Source: Gemmatimonadota bacterium (GTDB taxonomy: Bacteria; Gemmatimonadota; Gemmatimonadetes; Gemmatimonadales; GWC2-71-9). From it: a stretch of DNA of 64,000 bases. The stretch is from positions 1 to 64,000 of the forward strand of contig JANYKV010000186.1 of NCBI GenBank assembly GCA_025358055.1, read 5' to 3'. Below the pieces are notes generated by a model. That model was not told where the DNA came from. It searched no databases and worked only from the letters and a program-made list of their open reading frames with translations. A program made the translations under genes and the position numbers. Positions 18,164 through 27,135 of this stretch are shown in pieces (positions within the stretch are counted from its first letter, which is position 1; each line of letters opens with the position of its first letter).

Positions 18164-19045
18164 ATGACGCTCCTCGCTTCAGCGCCGCTTCCTCTCAGTC
18201 TCCTCCTGGTTCTGACGGCCGGTTTGACGGCGCAAGAACGCATTGAGCGAACGATCCCAGTGGCCGGTGACGCGTCGATTCGAATCACCAATCTCGCGGG
18301 GACAATTCGCGTAAGAGGATGGAACCGGGACTCGATTTCTGTAACCGCCACCATACCTCCCGGTGGTGGATCGTTCTTTCTCGGCGGGCGAGACCGCATC
18401 GCCAAGCTGGGCGTCTACACTGCTGGCGATACCCTGGGTGCTCCGGGCTCCTCTCTCGACGTCCGAGTTCCCCGGGGGGCGAAAGTCTGGGTCAAGAGCA
18501 TCTCGGCCCCAGTCGAGGTCAGCGAATTTGTGGGGGAGCTCGACTTTCTCTCGGGCAGCGGATCCCTCCGGGTCGAAGGCACCCCCCTTCGCGGAATCAC
18601 CGCGGAGTCGCTCGAAGGAGACATCGTCGTGATCGGCTCCGCCGGCTATACTCGGATTCGCTCCGGCACGGGTCGGGTCACGCTTACCCACGCGCGAAAC
18701 GACGTCAGCGTCATCACGGTCGAAGGGGCCGTGGTGCTGGAGGATGCCAACCTGGCCCATGCCCACTTGGAGACGGTCTCGGGACCGGTGACTTGCGAAG
18801 GGAAGGTTGAGGCGGCAGGTACTCTGGACGTCCAGACCCATAGCGGAGATGTCGATCTCAGCCTTCCCAGTGATTTCCGGGCCGAATTCAGCCTCCAGTC
18901 GCTCGCGGGGACGGTCGCCAGTGCGATCGGCCCCAAGACCGCTCTTCCCCCAAAAGGGCGGCCCCTCCAGTTCCAGGTCGGCGGAGGGGGTAGCCAGATC
19001 ACCGTTCGATCTTTCAAGGGTCGGATTCGAGTTCTCACGCACTGA
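18164..19045 (+). CDS. DUF4097-family beta-strand repeat protein, secreted
   Basis: An N-terminal signal peptide (LPLSLLLVLTAGLTAQ) precedes repeats of short beta strands with SGSGSLRVEG, TAESLEGDIVVIGS, IRSGTGRVTLTHA and TVEGAVVLEDA, the pattern of DUF4097, a right-handed beta-helix-like fold. It starts 3 bp after the anti-sigma stop, forming a three-gene operon. This arrangement is common in Gemmatimonadota and Acidobacteriota; the DUF4097 product is thought to lie in the envelope but its function is not known. 293 residues is typical. Confidence 0.88.
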   Translation: MTLLASAPLPLSLLLVLTAGLTAQERIERTIPVAGDASIRITNLAGTIRVRGWNRDSISVTATIPPGGGSFFLGGRDRIAKLGVYTAGDTLGAPGSSLDVRVPRGAKVWVKSISAPVEVSEFVGELDFLSGSGSLRVEGTPLRGITAESLEGDIVVIGSAGYTRIRSGTGRVTLTHARNDVSVITVEGAVVLEDANLAHAHLETVSGPVTCEGKVEAAGTLDVQTHSGDVDLSLPSDFRAEFSLQSLAGTVASAIGPKTALPPKGRPLQFQVGGGGSQITVRSFKGRIRVLTH

Positions 19046-19157
19046 TCGCGGGGCCCCGCCTCAGCCAGGTCACCCGAAAAGACTCAGCTCATGTGGCCGG
19101 GCTCCGTGGCCGATACTGTAGCTTGAGAATTCCGTTTTGCCCGATTGGGGGCCCCAG

Positions 19158-19718
19158 GTGAGTTCGGTGAAGCAGGCTACCATCCGTCAAGAGTCCATTC
19201 ACGATTCACTGGCTGGACGGAGGATCATCCTTCGGCCTACCTCGCCGGAGGACCGCGCGGATCTTATGGATGAGACCTCCTGGGCCCAGCGATTCACCTG
19301 GAGTGAAATCAAGGACCTCGCCAAATACGTTCGCCTCTACGATGTGCCCGAAGGGGGCATCCTGTTCACCGAAGGCGAGCAGGACACTTGGTTTGGTCTC
19401 ATTGCGTCCGGACACGTGGAAATCGGGAAAGAGGATCTGGGGAAGGAACGACGCGTTCTGGCGACGCTTGGCGTGGGCAAACCAGTAGGTGAAATGTCCC
19501 TCTTGGATGGGCAGCCCCGTTCCGCTACGGCGATCGCCACGGAGCCGACCAGCATTCTGCTGCTTTCGCGAGAAGAATTTGGAACCCTATCGGAGGAGCA
19601 TCCGAAAACAGCACTGGCGCTTGTGCTGGCGATCGCGGCGGCGATCAGTCAGCGCCTCCGCCAAACGACCGGGACTCTGGTGGAGTGCCTGCCGGACCCG
19701 GGCTCCGACCGGTCATGA
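19158..19718 (+). CDS. cyclic nucleotide-binding (CNB) domain protein
   Basis: A CRP-like CNB domain spans about residues 45-165: LYDVPEGGILFTEGEQDTWF, IASGHVEIGKED and the phosphate-binding PVGEMSLLDGQPRSATAIA. There is no helix-turn-helix or other effector domain, so this is a stand-alone sensor. An approximately 40-residue N-terminal extension is of unknown fold. GTG at 19158 lies 6 nt after GGGGG; a further start is possible at 19137. Its end overlaps the convergent hybrid kinase by 6 bp. Whether it binds cAMP, cGMP or neither is not readable; the RSATAIA motif is intact. Confidence 0.83.
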   Translation: MSSVKQATIRQESIHDSLAGRRIILRPTSPEDRADLMDETSWAQRFTWSEIKDLAKYVRLYDVPEGGILFTEGEQDTWFGLIASGHVEIGKEDLGKERRVLATLGVGKPVGEMSLLDGQPRSATAIATEPTSILLLSREEFGTLSEEHPKTALALVLAIAAAISQRLRQTTGTLVECLPDPGSDRS

Positions 19719-22700
19719 GTGCGGGATCGGTTCGGTCTCGGCTGCCTGGAGAGTGGCCCGAAGGGTGTCGAGGCTGAATGGCTTTTGCACGAAGCCAGCA
19801 AGGCCTTGGCCTACAAATCGTTGCACCGCTTCGTGCTCGGAGTAGCCACTCATCAGAATGACTTTGATGGCCGGGTCGGTTTGGCGTAGTGCACGGAAGG
19901 TCTCTTCACCATTCCAATGCGGCATCGTAAGATCAAGCAGCACGATCCGGATTGAGCCCGCCTGGCCGCGAAATACATCCATGGCCGCCCGCCCGTCCTC
20001 CGCGGTGAGGACATCGTACCCCAATGCCTCCAGCATCCGATTCGCTACGGTGCGCACCGTTGCTTCGTCATCCACCACTAACACTTTCCCGGATCCGCGC
20101 CACGTCTCGCTGGCGCCTCGGCCACTGTTCCAATGCTCCGCCGCACCTTCAGCGCAGGGCAGAAGGAGCCGGAATGTGCTGCCCCGTGATGGTGTACTTT
20201 CGACCTTGAGTGCTCCGCGGTGGCCCCGGACGATGCCGAGCACGGCGGCCAGGCCGAGTCCTCGTCCGGTAAATTTTGTGGTGAAGAATGGATCGAAGAT
20301 CCGGTTGAGAGTCTCCACGCTCATCCCGCATCCGGTGTCGGTCACCTCGAGGAAAACATATTCCCCCTCCGGCAAGTCCGGCGCCAGATGCGTGTGCTTC
20401 AGAAACTCGCGATTGGCCTGCATGACCCCGGTCGAAATGGTGATCAACCCGCTTCGTTCCCCGATCGCATCGGAGGCGTTCATCACCAGATTCATGATGA
20501 TTTGCCGAATTTGAGTGCCGTCGGCTAGGACCGGGGGGAGTCCTTGCGTCAACTGGAACTTAAGCACCGCGTGTTTGGAAATCGACAACTGGAGAAGGTG
20601 GGTCGTGTCCGTGACGAGGGCCGAAAGATCTAGGCGCTGCACCACGAATCGTCCCTTGCCGGAATACGCGAGCATCTGGCGGCAGAGATCGGCCGCGCGC
20701 TGCGCAGCCTGCTCGATCTGTTGGACCGCCGTGTCGATTCCGGTGCCGGGGATGGCGTCCATCTTGGCGAGGGAAGCGTTGCCCAGGATGCCGGTCAAGA
20801 GATTGTTGAAATCGTGCGCGATACCGCCAGCCAAGACGCCGAGTGACTCGAGTTTTTGGGTTTCTTGGAGCCGGCGCTCCATCGATTCTCGCTCGACCTC
20901 GGCCCGCTTCCGGTCGGTGATGTCGAGATCCGCCGCGAGTACGTACGCGATATGGCCATCGAGATCGCGGATCGGTACGAAGGTGCAGGCCCAGGTTCGC
21001 ATTTCCCCCTGGATCGGGTAGGTGGTTTCAAACTGGATTGGCTCTCCCGCCGCGATTGCTTGAGACAAACGCAGGTCGATTTCGCGTCCGCGCTCGGAAG
21101 GAAAGCTCGGAATCTCATGCCAATACTTCCCCACCACATCGGCGAGATGGCGCCGGCATGCTTCGAGGGCGGGGCGATTCACATAGAGATGACGGCCCTG
21201 AGCGTCGTACAGCACGATGTGCCCAGGAGTGTTGGAGACGATTTCGTCCAGAAGTTTGCGTTGCTCCTCGAGCTGCCGTCCAGTTTGGATCAGGGCCGCT
21301 TGGGCTTGACGCGTCTTGGAGACATCGGCGAAAGTCGCGATCGAAAAGGCGACATTACCGGCATCGTCCCGGACCGGCGACGCCGAGACATGAAGGGGGA
21401 TTTCCACTCCCAATCGGCGCACCACCATGTCTTCGACCGAGGAGCTTTCGCCGGCGAGTGCTCGAACTATAGGCATTCGCGACGGAGGGTACTGCTCCTC
21501 CGTTCCTTCCAGGTAGACCTGATACGTCTCCGCCAATGATTCGGGGCTCGCTCCGAGCACCAAACCTCGTCCCAAGATGTGCGCGGCCTCGCGATTTAAG
21601 TACTGTGGGTGTCCATCCGCATCCGTGACGAACACACCCACGGGCACACCGTCCAGGAAATCGAATGCCCGCCGCTCGGATCGTCGTAAGGCTTCCTCGG
21701 CCTGCTTGCGCTCCGTGATGTCTTCGAACGAGAGCACGACCTGGCGTTTGCCGGTGTCCTCTCCACTGCACATGATGCGTGAATTGACCGCGATCCAAGT
21801 CGTCGGTCCCTCGGGCCGCTCAATGCCCATGACGAGGTTGGTTTGGGGCTCGCCCGTCCGTAGGGTCATCCGGCCGGGCATGTCATCGTCGCTGATCGGA
21901 CTGCCGTCCTCGCGGGTGATCAGCCACTTGGAGGCATAAGCCGGGTGTCCGAGCAGCTCTTCCGACGTTTGCATCAGGATGCGCTCGGCGCTGGGGTTCA
22001 CGGCACGAATGATCCCCTCGTCGTCCAAGAGGAGTACGCCTTCCGCCAACGTATCGATCACGGAACGATGGCGCTCCTCGGATTCTCGGAGCGAGCGTTC
22101 GGCCTCCTTTTTCGCGGTCATGTCCACCATAACGCCATTCAGTCGTTCCGGAATGCCATCCTTACCCTCCACACTCACGATGTTCCGTACCCAAATGACC
22201 CGCCCGTCGGCGGCAATCATCCGGTACTCGAACTCATGGGAGCGCACCCCCGCAGTCTCCGCTTCACTAAAAGCGACGGCAGCCGCGCGATCTTCGGGGT
22301 GGATATGTTGCTCGAAGAATCCGGGCTCGTCGATCCAACGCTGTTGCGGATATCCAAGGAATCGTTCCCCTTGTTCGCTCACGAACGTGAATCGCAGCGG
22401 GTTCGCCTGAGCTTCCCACACGATGCTGTCTACCGAGTTAATGATTGTGGCAAAATGCTCCGACGTTCGACGGAGGTCCTGCGCCATTCGTCGCCGGTCT
22501 GTCACGTCTCGGGTTAAGACCAAGACCCGGTCAGGACCAAACGCGACCAGCTTCGCTTCGAAGGACCGCTCGCTGCCGTCCACCGGCATTACGTAGTCGA
22601 ATACCTGTGGATCACCGGTCTCGAGGGCCCGGGCTACGGCGGCTCGGACGTCCCGTGCAACACCTAGGTCGTGCACTTCGTCGATGCTTCTTCCCAAGAA

Positions 22701-23999
22701 CCGCTCCGGTGTCCCACCGAGTCGGGCCGGATCGGGTGTGCTGTAGTCGCGATAGATACACTCTCCGTCGAGGACGAAGATCACATCCGGGATGGCACTA
22801 AGGATTGCTCGATTCCGGGCATCCCCGACCCGTAAGGCTTCCTCGGCGTCCTTCCGCTCAGTGATGTCCAAGATGGAGCCCGCAATTCGGATGGGCCGAC
22901 CCTCGGCGTTCCAAATCGCTTGGCCCCTCGACTCGAACCATCGATACGTCCCGTCGGCATGACGCAGCCGATACTCGACCTGCAACGGAACGTGGTGGTT
23001 GAGGTGCTCCTGCAGCGCGCGGTCGCGGATCGGCCGATCGTCCGGATGAAGCCTCCGCAAGAACGCGTCGATGCCAGTACTCAAGTCCTCCGGGGCACAC
23101 CCGAGGAGTTCGAGATAACGTGGCGAGTAGTACACCTCCCCAGTCAGCAGATTCCAGTCCCAAAGTCCGGCACTGGAGCCTCGCACGGCGAACGCGTAGC
23201 GCTCCTCGCTTTCGCGAAGGGCCTGCTCAAGGCGCTTCGCGGAGGTGACATCCCGCAAGTAGGTGAGAAAATGCACCGGCCGCTCCGCCGAGTCGGTGAC
23301 CAGTGCCATGTTCACGGAAAGCCAGACGATTCCCCCGTCGCGTTTGAGATAGCGCGTCTCGAAATCGATAGCCTTCAACTCGCCGCGAATGACCTGGTCG
23401 CGAGCCGCGGCAGAGGTGTCCGAATCCTCCGGGTGAGTGAAGTCCTCAAATCGTCGACCCTTGAGTTCATGTTCGGAGTATCCGAGTAGCTGAGAGAGCG
23501 AAGACGGGACCTTGAGCCACTGACCCTCGAGCCCGACGTGAGTAACGATGATGGAGGAGAACGCCTCGGTCCGAGCGAGTCGAGTGCTACTCTCTTTGAG
23601 CGCGTCCTCCGCCTTGCCGCGCTCACGAATGCGGAGGACCTGGCGCTCGGCGATCATGAGCCGAAGCCGAAGGATCGCGGGGTCGATTGGTTTGGAGACG
23701 TAGTCGTCGGCCCCGACTTCCAAAGCGGCCAGGGCATCGGCCGGGGTATCGCGGGCGGTCACGACCATGATGAAAACGCGGTCGCCCCCCGGTTGGGCCC
23801 GGAGAAGGCTGCAGAACGTCAGGCCATCCATGCCCGGAAGGCCGAGATCGAGGAGGATGAGGGAGAACGCTTCTCGCGTGCAGCGCTCGAGGGCTTCCTC
23901 CGCGCTGGAAGCGAGCACGGCCTCATGGCGGCGTTCACGGACAAACGCGCCCAGGAGTTTTCGAGTGTCTGGATCGTCCTCGATGATGAGCGCCTTCAT
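19713..23999 (-). CDS. hybrid sensor histidine kinase: receiver, about seven PAS domains, HisKA/HATPase, receiver
   Basis: A 1428-residue soluble signalling protein. An N-terminal receiver (residues 1-120, phosphoacceptor D51 in LLDLGLPGMDG) is followed by about seven PAS/PAC units between residues 140 and 1040, each ending in a DITERK-, DVTxxK- or DMTxKK-type linker. The dimerisation domain has the phosphorylatable His in GGIAHDFNNLL near 1070. The ATPase follows with NLVMNASDAIG, DTGCGMS and FTGRGLGLAAVLG. A C-terminal receiver has VLLDLTMPHWNG. The AHDFNNL form of the H-box is typical of NtrB-like cytosolic hybrids. No membrane helices are seen, so the PAS domains likely sense cytosolic signals such as redox, oxygen or ligands. 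The gene is convergent with the CNB gene. Confidence 0.92.
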   Translation of the reverse strand: MKALIIEDDPDTRKLLGAFVRERRHEAVLASSAEEALERCTREAFSLILLDLGLPGMDGLTFCSLLRAQPGGDRVFIMVVTARDTPADALAALEVGADDYVSKPIDPAILRLRLMIAERQVLRIRERGKAEDALKESSTRLARTEAFSSIIVTHVGLEGQWLKVPSSLSQLLGYSEHELKGRRFEDFTHPEDSDTSAAARDQVIRGELKAIDFETRYLKRDGGIVWLSVNMALVTDSAERPVHFLTYLRDVTSAKRLEQALRESEERYAFAVRGSSAGLWDWNLLTGEVYYSPRYLELLGCAPEDLSTGIDAFLRRLHPDDRPIRDRALQEHLNHHVPLQVEYRLRHADGTYRWFESRGQAIWNAEGRPIRIAGSILDITERKDAEEALRVGDARNRAILSAIPDVIFVLDGECIYRDYSTPDPARLGGTPERFLGRSIDEVHDLGVARDVRAAVARALETGDPQVFDYVMPVDGSERSFEAKLVAFGPDRVLVLTRDVTDRRRMAQDLRRTSEHFATIINSVDSIVWEAQANPLRFTFVSEQGERFLGYPQQRWIDEPGFFEQHIHPEDRAAAVAFSEAETAGVRSHEFEYRMIAADGRVIWVRNIVSVEGKDGIPERLNGVMVDMTAKKEAERSLRESEERHRSVIDTLAEGVLLLDDEGIIRAVNPSAERILMQTSEELLGHPAYASKWLITREDGSPISDDDMPGRMTLRTGEPQTNLVMGIERPEGPTTWIAVNSRIMCSGEDTGKRQVVLSFEDITERKQAEEALRRSERRAFDFLDGVPVGVFVTDADGHPQYLNREAAHILGRGLVLGASPESLAETYQVYLEGTEEQYPPSRMPIVRALAGESSSVEDMVVRRLGVEIPLHVSASPVRDDAGNVAFSIATFADVSKTRQAQAALIQTGRQLEEQRKLLDEIVSNTPGHIVLYDAQGRHLYVNRPALEACRRHLADVVGKYWHEIPSFPSERGREIDLRLSQAIAAGEPIQFETTYPIQGEMRTWACTFVPIRDLDGHIAYVLAADLDITDRKRAEVERESMERRLQETQKLESLGVLAGGIAHDFNNLLTGILGNASLAKMDAIPGTGIDTAVQQIEQAAQRAADLCRQMLAYSGKGRFVVQRLDLSALVTDTTHLLQLSISKHAVLKFQLTQGLPPVLADGTQIRQIIMNLVMNASDAIGERSGLITISTGVMQANREFLKHTHLAPDLPEGEYVFLEVTDTGCGMSVETLNRIFDPFFTTKFTGRGLGLAAVLGIVRGHRGALKVESTPSRGSTFRLLLPCAEGAAEHWNSGRGASETWRGSGKVLVVDDEATVRTVANRMLEALGYDVLTAEDGRAAMDVFRGQAGSIRIVLLDLTMPHWNGEETFRALRQTDPAIKVILMSGYSEHEAVQRFVGQGLAGFVQKPFSLDTLRATLQAAETEPIPHS

Positions 24000-24201
24000 C
24001 GGCCTCGCTCGGACTGGGACACTCGAAGAGGTGGTGGAGTGCGGCTCCGCCAGCGAAACCTTTTCCGCACCATCACCTTACGATCAGCTCGGGATCCCCA
24101 CAATCTCGCCATAACGGGGGCCGGAAACAACCATCTCCGTCGGAACGGGTCCGCGCCGATCGCGGGGGGCTCAATCGGCGTTCCAATGAGGGCTCGAGGT
24201 C

Positions 24202-25131
24202 TTACGCGTTTCTCAATGCCTGGAGCATCTCGTCGGCCGATCCCCAGCGCTCTTCCCGCTGCTTCGCCAATGCCTTCATGATCACCATGGCCATGCTGGG
24301 CGGCGTGCTCGGCGCGAGTCGGAGCAAATCGGGAGGTGGCTCCGACTGTTGCATGCGCAGGACCACCACTTCGTTACGGTGATGAAATGGTGGGCGACCC
24401 GCAAGGCACTCGTAGAGGACGCAACCGACCGAATAGAGGTCACTCCGAGGATCGATCTCCTCGAGCCCCAGGACTTGCTCGGGGCTCATGTAACTCGAAG
24501 TCCCCACTGCCACCCCCGAGCGAGTGAGGCGATCGGTGCCGGACAGGGCTACCGCCCGCGCGATGCCAAAATCGAGAAGCACCGCTCCAGGCCTCGCGAG
24601 GATGATATTGTCTGGTTTGACATCTCGATGCACCACCTGATGCGCATGGGCGTGGCTCAGGGCATCCAAGAGGTCGCCGCCGATTCTGAGGGCGTCTTCG
24701 GGCGGCAAGAAGCGGCGGAGATCCAGGGCCTGTTTGAGGGTAGGGCCTTCGAGGTACGGCATGACATAATACACCAGCCAGTCCTGCTCTCCGGAATCGA
24801 TCAGGCGGCCAACCTTCGGGTGGTCCAAGCGGGCGATGAGACGGATCTCGCGAAGAAACCGGTCGGCGGAGACCGTGGCGCAGAGTTCCGGACGGAGGAT
24901 TTTGAGGGCGACATCCTGGCCCGCCGAATCTTGGGCAAGGTAGACTACCGACGTTCCGCCCCGACCGAGTTCCCGGTCCACGGAGTACCGGCCGGCGAGC
25001 GCTTTGCGGACGATGGGCAGTAGGTCGCGAATGAGTTTAGCTCCCGGCCGGAACCTGAGGCCCCAAGGAGACTCAAGAACCCTGGGATCATAGGCGCGTG
25101 GTGAGGTTTCCGCCAGCAGAGTTGGAGCCAA
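24202..25131 (-). CDS. Pkn2-type serine/threonine protein kinase
   Basis: Hanks-type kinase domain with all signature motifs: glycine loop ELGRGGTSVVYLA, ATP-binding ALKIL, catalytic HRDVKPDNIIL, DFGIA, the activation segment with GTSSYMSPEQVLG and a final RW-containing helix. It has no transmembrane segment or sensory domain, so it is likely soluble and controlled by other proteins. The start is uncertain: TTG at 25131 is the nearest codon before the kinase core; upstream frame to 25173 runs through a terminator hairpin and is unlikely to be coding. The 200-bp gap before the hybrid kinase gene (24000-24201) shows nothing recognisable. Confidence 0.88.
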   Translation of the reverse strand: MAPTLLAETSPRAYDPRVLESPWGLRFRPGAKLIRDLLPIVRKALAGRYSVDRELGRGGTSVVYLAQDSAGQDVALKILRPELCATVSADRFLREIRLIARLDHPKVGRLIDSGEQDWLVYYVMPYLEGPTLKQALDLRRFLPPEDALRIGGDLLDALSHAHAHQVVHRDVKPDNIILARPGAVLLDFGIARAVALSGTDRLTRSGVAVGTSSYMSPEQVLGLEEIDPRSDLYSVGCVLYECLAGRPPFHHRNEVVVLRMQQSEPPPDLLRLAPSTPPSMAMVIMKALAKQREERWGSADEMLQALRNA

Positions 25132-25167
25132 GAAAAGCCCGGGGGGCGCGTTTGAGCGCCCCCCGGG
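25130..25167 (-). terminator. intrinsic terminator after the Lys-rich protein gene
   Basis: Perfect 12-bp arms (25138-25149 and 25156-25167, CCCGGGGGGCGC and its complement) with a 6-nt loop; on the minus strand the hairpin is followed by CTTTTCTT. It sits 24 bp beyond the stop of the 84-residue gene, so that gene is probably a stand-alone transcript. Confidence 0.85.
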
Positions 25168-25190
25168 GAACAACCGAGTGACGGCTCGAG

Positions 25191-25445
25191 TTAGTTCTTC
25201 TTCACGGAATCAGCGGCAGCCTTCTTACCCTTTTTCCATGCCTTCTTGCTCTTCTTGCTCATCTTCTTCATGCCAGTGTCGGTCTTAGCTTCCGCCTTTG
25301 CCATCGCCGGGGCTGTGGTCGCGGCCTTCGCAACCTTCGCAGCCTTCTTGCCAGTGTCGGCCTTCGCGGCCGGCTGCTGGGCCGCCACGACGCCCGCGAA
25401 CAACACGGACAGGATCGCGGCGCTGAACAGGGACTTACGGATCAT
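25191..25445 (-). CDS. small exported Lys/Ala-rich protein
   Basis: An 84-residue protein starting with a Sec signal peptide (MIRKSLFSAAILSVLFAGVVAAQQ). The mature part of about 60 residues is roughly one-third lysine and one-third alanine, with two similar blocks (ADTGKKAAKVAKA and AKTDTGMKKMSKKSKKAWKK). The composition resembles histone H1-like or cationic linker peptides but there is no recognised family. It would be a strongly basic periplasmic or surface peptide. A sigma-54 promoter at 25531-25545 and an intrinsic terminator at 25130-25167 bracket it as a single-gene unit, which argues it is a real gene. A start codon ATG at 25445 is clear; GGAG-like purines (TCCTGGAGAGACGC) precede it. 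Confidence 0.75.
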   Translation of the reverse strand: MIRKSLFSAAILSVLFAGVVAAQQPAAKADTGKKAAKVAKAATTAPAMAKAEAKTDTGMKKMSKKSKKAWKKGKKAAADSVKKN

Positions 25446-25494
25446 GCGTCTCTCCAGGAAGTGAGCCCACCGAGATCTCGGACTTGTCGCGTGC

Positions 25495-25508
25495 TGTCGG
25501 GCCCGACA
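25495..25508. promoter_or_regulatory. 14-bp perfect palindrome in the leader of the Lys-rich gene
   Basis: TGTCGGGCCCGACA reads the same on both strands. It lies about 11-24 nt downstream of the predicted sigma-54 start point and 50 nt upstream of the ORF. It could be an operator or an RNA hairpin. Confidence 0.4.
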
Positions 25509-25530
25509 AACAGCATCGGGAACCCATCAG

Positions 25531-25545
25531 GCAAGCGGTGGGCCA
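25531..25545 (-). promoter_or_regulatory. sigma-54 (-24/-12) promoter for the Lys-rich exported protein
   Basis: The minus strand reads TGGCCCACCGCTTGC, against the consensus TGGCAC-N5-TTGC: the GG and GC pairs are separated by exactly 10 bp and only one base differs in the fixed positions. The predicted start at about 25519 gives a leader of about 75 nt to the ATG at 25445. A GACA-N3-TGTC site lies about 140 bp upstream, a usual distance for an activator-binding site. Confidence 0.65.
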
Positions 25546-25681
25546 AACGGTGGAAGCTGGCAAACTGAACCGGAGCGGCGAATCGCGAGGAAAAACAGAT
25601 CAGTTTGCCCCGGAAACGGCTGCCCGGAGGAGTTCCCAGACGAAACCGGGACACCCGTGCGTGACACCTTGACCTCGACTG

Positions 25682-25692
25682 GACAAACTGTC
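25682..25692. promoter_or_regulatory. GACA-N3-TGTC palindrome, candidate activator site
   Basis: GACAAACTGTC, identical to the site at 28674-28684. It begins 6 bp past the stop of the NtrC-type regulator gene and about 140 bp upstream of the -24 element of the sigma-54 promoter at 25531-25545. Confidence 0.55.
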
Positions 25693-25698
25693 GCGGGT

Positions 25699-27135
25699 TT
25701 ATGCTTTGGTCATCCCCCAGCGCTGGAGCATCCGGCTGAGGGTGCGGCGAGAGATCCCGAGGATTTGTGAGGCGCGATCCCGGTTCCCGCCGGTCTCCTG
25801 AAGCACCCTCAAAACATGCAGCCGTTCAACGTCAGCCAACGAGGCGAACGACGTGGGCGCATCCCCGGTTCCGCTGCCCGCAGCTGAGATCTGGGCCGGA
25901 ATGACCGCGGACGTCCCTCCCCGGCGAAGGTCCGCTGGGAGGTGTTCGGGGCCGATCACGTCTTGGGCGGCCAAGACGAGGGCCCGTTCCAGCACGTTGT
26001 GGAGTTCGCGGACATTTCCCGGCCAATCGTAGATCAACAACTGATGTAGGGCTTCGGGATCTACCGCGACCGGCCCCCGGTTGTGATGCGCGCCAAGACG
26101 AACCAGAAAGAAATTGATCAACAAGGGGAGGTCTTGCCGTCTGGTCCGAAGCGGCGGCAGTTCAAGCGTCACCACGTTCAGACGGTAGTAGAGATCGGCC
26201 CGGAACCGGTTCTCCCGCACCAAGGTCTCAAGATTGTTGTGCGTCGCGGCGATGACGCGGACATCCACGGGAATGGTGGCTTCTGCGCCGACGGGTTGGA
26301 TCTCGTGCTCTTGGAGTACCCGGAGGAGTCGAGATTGGAGGGCTGGGCTGATATCACCAATCTCATCGAGAAAAATGGTCCCTTTGTCCGCCTCCCGAAA
26401 TAGGCCCGGGCGAGCTCCGGCCGCACCGGTGAACGCGCCCTTCACATGGCCAAAGAGTTCGCTTTCCAAAAGTCCCTCTGCCAATGCGGAACAATTGACC
26501 GCCACGAATCGCCGGTTGGCCCGATCGGAGTATTTGTGAATAATTCGCGCGATGAGCTCTTTCCCGGTCCCGGTCTCACCGGTGATCAGGACCGTGGCCT
26601 GACTCGGAGCGACTCGCGCCACCGTCTTCATGACTTCAATGATGGCGGGGCTATGGCCGACCAGAGCGAGACTTCCCGCCGTGGTGAGCTCATCGCCCAG
26701 CGGGGTCCCGGCCAACGGCATTTTCTCCAGCGGAACCGCCACCCGACGGCGCTCGAGCGCTCTCCCGATGGCGATGCGGAGGGTGTTGATGTCGTACGGT
26801 TTGCTGATGAAATCGTATGCCCCGGCCCGGATCGCCTCGCCCGCCGTCGTCGCATCGCCGAACGCGGTCAGGACGAAGACAAGGGCCTCTGGGTCTCGTT
26901 CCCGGATGGTTCGGAGCAGGCCGAGGCCACTAGTTCCCGGCATTCGGAGGTCGGTGAGGACCGCATCGTACCGCCCCTCACGGTCGATCGCCTGGATGGC
27001 CTCCTCGGCCGAGAGCGCCCGGGTTACCGTGTATGACTCGCGCTCGAGCACTTCGCCCAGCAACCGACATGCGTCCTCGTCGTCATCGACCAGGAGTAGC
27101 CGGGGTCGAGGCGTGCCGATCGATGGACTAGACAT
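25699..27135 (-). CDS. sigma-54-dependent (NtrC-family) response regulator
   Basis: A 478-residue activator with three domains. The receiver has VDDDEDA and a phosphoacceptor in AVLTDLRMPG. The AAA+ domain has Walker A GETGTGKEL, the sigma-54 contact loop GAFTGA, Walker B GTIFLDEIGD and the R-finger region FRADLYYRL. A Fis-type helix-turn-helix closes the protein (ASQILGISRRTLSRMLQRWG). ATG at 27135 is preceded by GGAAGGAG and overlaps the kinase gene by 8 bp; the ORF upstream to 27198 is inside the kinase. Operon partner of the histidine kinase. Its natural targets are the two sigma-54 promoters that flank the pair. Confidence 0.93.
   Translation of the reverse strand: MSSPSIGTPRPRLLLVDDDEDACRLLGEVLERESYTVTRALSAEEAIQAIDREGRYDAVLTDLRMPGTSGLGLLRTIRERDPEALVFVLTAFGDATTAGEAIRAGAYDFISKPYDINTLRIAIGRALERRRVAVPLEKMPLAGTPLGDELTTAGSLALVGHSPAIIEVMKTVARVAPSQATVLITGETGTGKELIARIIHKYSDRANRRFVAVNCSALAEGLLESELFGHVKGAFTGAAGARPGLFREADKGTIFLDEIGDISPALQSRLLRVLQEHEIQPVGAEATIPVDVRVIAATHNNLETLVRENRFRADLYYRLNVVTLELPPLRTRRQDLPLLINFFLVRLGAHHNRGPVAVDPEALHQLLIYDWPGNVRELHNVLERALVLAAQDVIGPEHLPADLRRGGTSAVIPAQISAAGSGTGDAPTSFASLADVERLHVLRVLQETGGNRDRASQILGISRRTLSRMLQRWGMTKA

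Noticed and set aside
24000-24201. The gap between the hybrid kinase and the Ser/Thr kinase as a possible small gene
   Set aside because: No open frame with a ribosome-binding site or recognisable peptide was seen; only shadows of the flanking genes.
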